This document shows positions 5,102 through 7,799 of a stretch of DNA of 7,799 bases, one piece after another (the first letter of the stretch is position 1; each line of letters begins with the position of its first letter). Source of the DNA: an uncultured Eubacteriales bacterium (GTDB taxonomy: Bacteria; Bacillota; Clostridia; Christensenellales; Aristaeellaceae); contig USCR01000117.1 in the NCBI GenBank assembly GCA_900553295.1, positions 1-7,799 of the forward strand, given 5' to 3'. Made by a program: the position numbers and the translations under genes. The notes beneath the pieces are model-generated. The model saw only the letters and a list, made by a program, of their open reading frames with translations, had not been told where the DNA came from and did not search any database.

Positions 5102-6762
5102 GGTTGTTTGTCTCCTTCCGCCGTTTCCGGCAGTTTCGTTTCCGGTTCCAGCGCTCTCACTGCCCGCCCGATCCGCCGCACGGATACCGGCAGGCGCCGC
5201 ATCATCCGGCCCAGACGCTCCTCCTGATCCGTGTGATGCAGGTAGAGCGCTTCCATGGCCTTGATCCAGGTATATGCCTGCGTTCCTGCGGCCTGGCCCC
5301 GCTGTTCAGGCGTCATGCGCCGCCACACGCCGGCAGCAAATTCAGCGATCTGCCTGCTCTGGCCATAGCTTTGCGTTTCCAGCAGCAGCAGGCGTAAAAA
5401 TAGCTTCCACATGCTGCGCTGGGTCTGCGTGGTTTCTTCGCAGCTTGCCAGGGTAAGACAGCCATCCAGGAGCATGGCGTGGGGGCCTTTCTCCCCTAGC
5501 ATGGCCAACCGTCCCAGCGCCAGCTGCCGCACCTGGGGCAAAACATCGGGCATAACCAGTATGTCCCGCAAGGCGCGCCGCGTATCCTCGTCCTCGCCGG
5601 AAGCCAATGCCGCCAGCGTCGCCCGCTGAATCTCCGCGCTGGGCAGGGTCAGCGCCCACAGCGTCACCACCCGCAAACGGCTTCCCCGGGCCAGCAGCTC
5701 CCGTGCCCCGGCGCCCGACCCCAACGCATCCGCCAGGCGCGCAAGCTCCTGGCGCATGGTAACATCCGGCGGACTGTTGAAGGGGGGCAAAGGCTGCCAG
5801 CGCTGGGTGGGAAAATGGAAAAGCCCCCACGCCCGCAAATCCTCAGGGTCAATGCGAAGCACCCGTCCCCACAGCGCATGGGCACGCTCCCGCTCCCCCG
5901 TTTGCCAGCAGGCATCCGCCAGCGCACTGAGCAAACGGACATTGCCATTCTCCCGCCGCGTCCTGGCCTCCATATACCGTTTCAAGAAAACATAATCGCC
6001 CACCCGGCACGCCGTATACTGCACCAGATCATCCGGCGGGTGTTCCGGGCCGCTCCCGGAAACCTTTCGCAGAAATCCCCGTGCCGCCCGCGGCTTACCC
6101 AAGCGATGCAGCAAAAGGCAGATCAGGCTCCAGGTGCGCGGGTCCTGGGGGGCTTCGCGCCATGCCTGCGCCACGTGACGAAGCGCCTGCTGGGGATGTC
6201 CTGCCTCCATTTCAATGGCCGACCAGGCAATCAGCGTGGCGCCCGGCTCACGGGCAATCCGCACGGCCCGGCGCATGCGCCGTCTTGCCAGGCGCATGTC
6301 CCCCGCCGTCGCCGCTGCATTGGCCCGGTGAATCAGGTGTTTCAACCGGAAGGCCTCGTCATCCCCCTCCTGAAACATCCACTCGCTCATCAGCTCCCGG
6401 GCGTCATCGGCGTCGGGGTTCTGCCGCAGCTCGTGGTACAGCGCGTCCATGGCGCCGCTGTGATTGCCCATGCCATGCAGGCACAGGGCCAGGTGATAGT
6501 ACACATCGGGAAGCACTTCGTCTTCGGCGCACAGCTGATAAAGGATCTTCATGGCCTGGGGCAGATTGCCCATTTCGCACAGGATTTCCGCCAATAGCAG
6601 CCGGTTTTGCGGCGTATCGAGCTGCTGAAGGGCCATGTGCATCAGCTCCACGGCCTCCATGCGCGCGCCGCGCTTGCGCTGCTCCTGCGCCCGCCTTCTC
6701 AGGTAGGGCGCAGACCGGGTAAAGGCGACGACCCGTCCTTCGGGTCTGCGCGATTTCGTCAT
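5098..6762 (-). CDS. TPR-type helical repeat protein of unknown function
   Basis: The 554-residue protein is built almost wholly of predicted helix pairs. Clear TPR-like units occur at about 34-115 (AEILCEMGNLPQAMKILYQL, then YYHLALCLHGMGNHSGAMDAL) and at about 142-310, including ADACWQTGERERAHALWGRVLRIDP. The second half (about 335-540) is helical and Leu/Arg-rich but loses the TPR pattern. One piece, about 380-425, looks HEAT-like. No signal peptide or membrane segment is seen, and the N-terminus is strongly basic. The ATG at 6762 is preferred because GGAGG lies 4 bases upstream. The ATG at 6864 would add 34 Gly/Pro-rich residues across the intergenic GC hairpins. The gene follows hslO by 105 bases and overlaps the HEAT-like gene by 4. 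A scaffold or protein-binding role is inferred from the fold alone. Confidence 0.9.
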   Translation of the reverse strand: MTKSRRPEGRVVAFTRSAPYLRRRAQEQRKRGARMEAVELMHMALQQLDTPQNRLLLAEILCEMGNLPQAMKILYQLCAEDEVLPDVYYHLALCLHGMGNHSGAMDALYHELRQNPDADDARELMSEWMFQEGDDEAFRLKHLIHRANAAATAGDMRLARRRMRRAVRIAREPGATLIAWSAIEMEAGHPQQALRHVAQAWREAPQDPRTWSLICLLLHRLGKPRAARGFLRKVSGSGPEHPPDDLVQYTACRVGDYVFLKRYMEARTRRENGNVRLLSALADACWQTGERERAHALWGRVLRIDPEDLRAWGLFHFPTQRWQPLPPFNSPPDVTMRQELARLADALGSGAGARELLARGSRLRVVTLWALTLPSAEIQRATLAALASGEDEDTRRALRDILVMPDVLPQVRQLALGRLAMLGEKGPHAMLLDGCLTLASCEETTQTQRSMWKLFLRLLLLETQSYGQSRQIAEFAAGVWRRMTPEQRGQAAGTQAYTWIKAMEALYLHHTDQEERLGRMMRRLPVSVRRIGRAVRALEPETKLPETAEGDKQP

Positions 6763-6867
6763 CCATCCTCCTACCCCGCCGCCGGGGATTTTTGTCCAGT
6801 CCGGCCCCTTCCGGGGCGCGCCCCGTTCCAGCCTTGGTATGTATGCGCCGGGTCCGCCCGCCATGCC
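6763..6867 (-). other. GC-rich intergenic segment between hslO and the TPR gene
   Basis: These 105 bases hold short GC palindromes: GGGGCGCGCCCC at 6813-6824, and the overlapping CCCC/GGGG pair at 6805-6816. The two compete, so alternative folds are possible. There is no T-tract, so I see no terminator, and no promoter-like pair of hexamers. Read-through from hslO seems likely. Confidence 0.5.
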
Positions 6868-7743
6868 TTACGGCCGGGTGGCACGGGCCAGCAGCTCCTT
6901 GAGCTGCGCCGGTGTAAAGGTATAGTGCTGGTGGCAAAAGTGGCAGCCCAGCTCCGCGCCCTTGGGGTCGTTGCTCAGCTCCTCCAGCTCCTTGCGTCCC
7001 AGGGAAATGAGCGCTTTCTCCATGCGTTCGCGGCTGCATCCGCATCCCCAGGCGATGGGCGTACGCTCCAGAATCCTGGGGTCCATGCCCTGGAACCAGC
7101 CCGCCATCAGCCCCTCGGGATTTTCAAAGGTCAGCTCCCGGCTGATGTCCGCGAACATGGGCGTGCGCAGCTCCAGCTGCTCAAGCGTCTCCTCGGTACA
7201 GCCGGGCAAGGGCTGAATGAGCAATCCGCCAGCCTTGAGCACCGCATCCCCGTGGGTCAGCACACCCAGGGAAACCAGGGAGGGCTGCTGCTCGCTGGTG
7301 GTAAAATAATTGGCAAAGTCTATGGCCAGTTCACCGCTGACCAGCTCGCACTGGCCAATGTAAGGCTCCCGCAGGCCCAGATCCTTCACCACGCTCATGC
7401 GTCCCTGATGTCCAACCGCCCGGCCCACATCCAGCTTGCCGTCCTCTCGCAGGGGCAACTCCACCCGCGGGTTATCCGCATAGGCTTTCACGGTACCATG
7501 GTTCGCCACCGCCACCAGGGTACCCATGGGACCGTTGCCCTTAATGGTTACCGTGACGGACTCGCGCTCGCCTTTCATCATCACGCCCATCATGGCCGTA
7601 GCGGTCATCAGCCGTCCCAGGGCCGCGGCGCATACGGGCGTTGTCCGGTGAATGTCCGCCATGCGCTGCACCATTTGCGTACTCTCGCACAGCAAGGCCC
7701 GGGCCTGGCCGTCCATGAGGGATATATGCAACATTTCTTCCAT
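6868..7743 (-). CDS. hslO: Hsp33, redox-regulated molecular chaperone
   Basis: Hsp33 is a cytoplasmic holdase chaperone that is inactive when reduced and zinc-bound. It becomes active under oxidative unfolding stress through disulfide formation. The 291-residue protein is the usual family length. The N-terminal domain (about 1-185) includes HGTVKAYADNP (82-92) and the Gly-rich core. The C-terminal redox switch is complete: C234-X-C236 and C267-X2-C270, with 30 residues between the pairs. The ATG at 7743 follows AGGAG by 11 bases. An internal ATG at codon 4 is also possible but lies further from that site. hslO is the first gene of the minus-strand run in the window. Its own promoter is not visible in the 56 bases upstream. 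Confidence 0.98.
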   Translation of the reverse strand: MEEMLHISLMDGQARALLCESTQMVQRMADIHRTTPVCAAALGRLMTATAMMGVMMKGERESVTVTIKGNGPMGTLVAVANHGTVKAYADNPRVELPLREDGKLDVGRAVGHQGRMSVVKDLGLREPYIGQCELVSGELAIDFANYFTTSEQQPSLVSLGVLTHGDAVLKAGGLLIQPLPGCTEETLEQLELRTPMFADISRELTFENPEGLMAGWFQGMDPRILERTPIAWGCGCSRERMEKALISLGRKELEELSNDPKGAELGCHFCHQHYTFTPAQLKELLARATRP

Positions 7744-7799
7744 TTTGTTATAAGCTCCTGCTTTGGTTTTCTTTTCTTAGGCCATGTTCGTGGGATCTG
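7744..7799 (-). other. Upstream of hslO: ribosome binding site and possible end of another gene
   Basis: AGGAG at 7755-7759 is the hslO ribosome binding site. On the minus strand one frame reads DPTNMA and stops at TAA (7777-7779), which could be the last residues of an upstream gene. The fragment is too short to test. TATAAC within this segment lies only 5 bases from the ATG and is not a usable -10. Confidence 0.3.

Noticed and set aside
5815..6597. Plus-strand open frame (260 codons) opposite the TPR gene
   Set aside because: The composition is His/Pro/Arg-rich, as expected for an antisense frame of GC-rich coding DNA. No family is recognised.
6404..7045. Minus-strand open frame across the end of hslO and the start of the TPR gene
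   Set aside because: It is out of frame with both strong genes and low in complexity.
7745..7754. TATAAC just upstream of hslO as a -10 element
   Set aside because: It is too close to the ATG and overlaps the spacing of the ribosome binding site. No -35 is visible.

Overview
The window looks like a chromosomal segment from a spore-forming member of the Firmicutes, most likely a moderately GC-rich anaerobe of the Clostridia. The evidence is an intact Spo0A, the master regulator of endospore formation, together with strong AGGAGG-type ribosome binding sites, two TTG starts, tRNA genes in which the two complete copies encode their CCA ends, and an HD-domain protein of a type I associate with Clostridia. 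No mobile element, CRISPR array or rRNA is visible. Every supported gene lies on the minus strand, so transcription runs from high to low coordinates.

In transcription order, the right half begins with hslO (Hsp33, redox-regulated chaperone, 6868-7743). Four genes follow: a cytoplasmic TPR protein (5098-6762), a HEAT-repeat-like protein overlapping it by ATGA (4274-5101), an HD-domain phosphohydrolase starting with TTG (3568-4251), and a large one-span membrane protein with an N-terminal zinc ribbon, TPR-like helices, two chitobiase-C-terminal-like beta repeats and an unrecognised C-terminal domain (1571-3499). I see no terminator between these genes. A good rho-independent terminator (1516-1559) closes the run, so hslO and the four genes may form one transcript. 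The function of the four-gene block is unknown.

spo0A (533-1309) follows as its own unit. It has an extended -10 promoter (1416-1424), a possible sigma-H promoter (1474-1503), a TTG start with a good Shine-Dalgarno sequence, and a 13-bp terminator stem (462-500). The gene directly upstream is not spoIVB, which is the usual neighbour in Bacillus and many Clostridia.

The left end is a tRNA transcription unit: a near-consensus promoter (346-374), a short leader with a 9-base repeat, then tRNA-Arg(TCT), tRNA-His(GTG) and tRNA-Gln(TTG). The last is cut by the window edge, and the cluster may continue beyond it.

The most promising unknown is the TPR / HEAT / HD-hydrolase / zinc-ribbon membrane protein block between a stress chaperone and the sporulation master regulator. 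Its role in signalling, envelope or spore biology is inference only.
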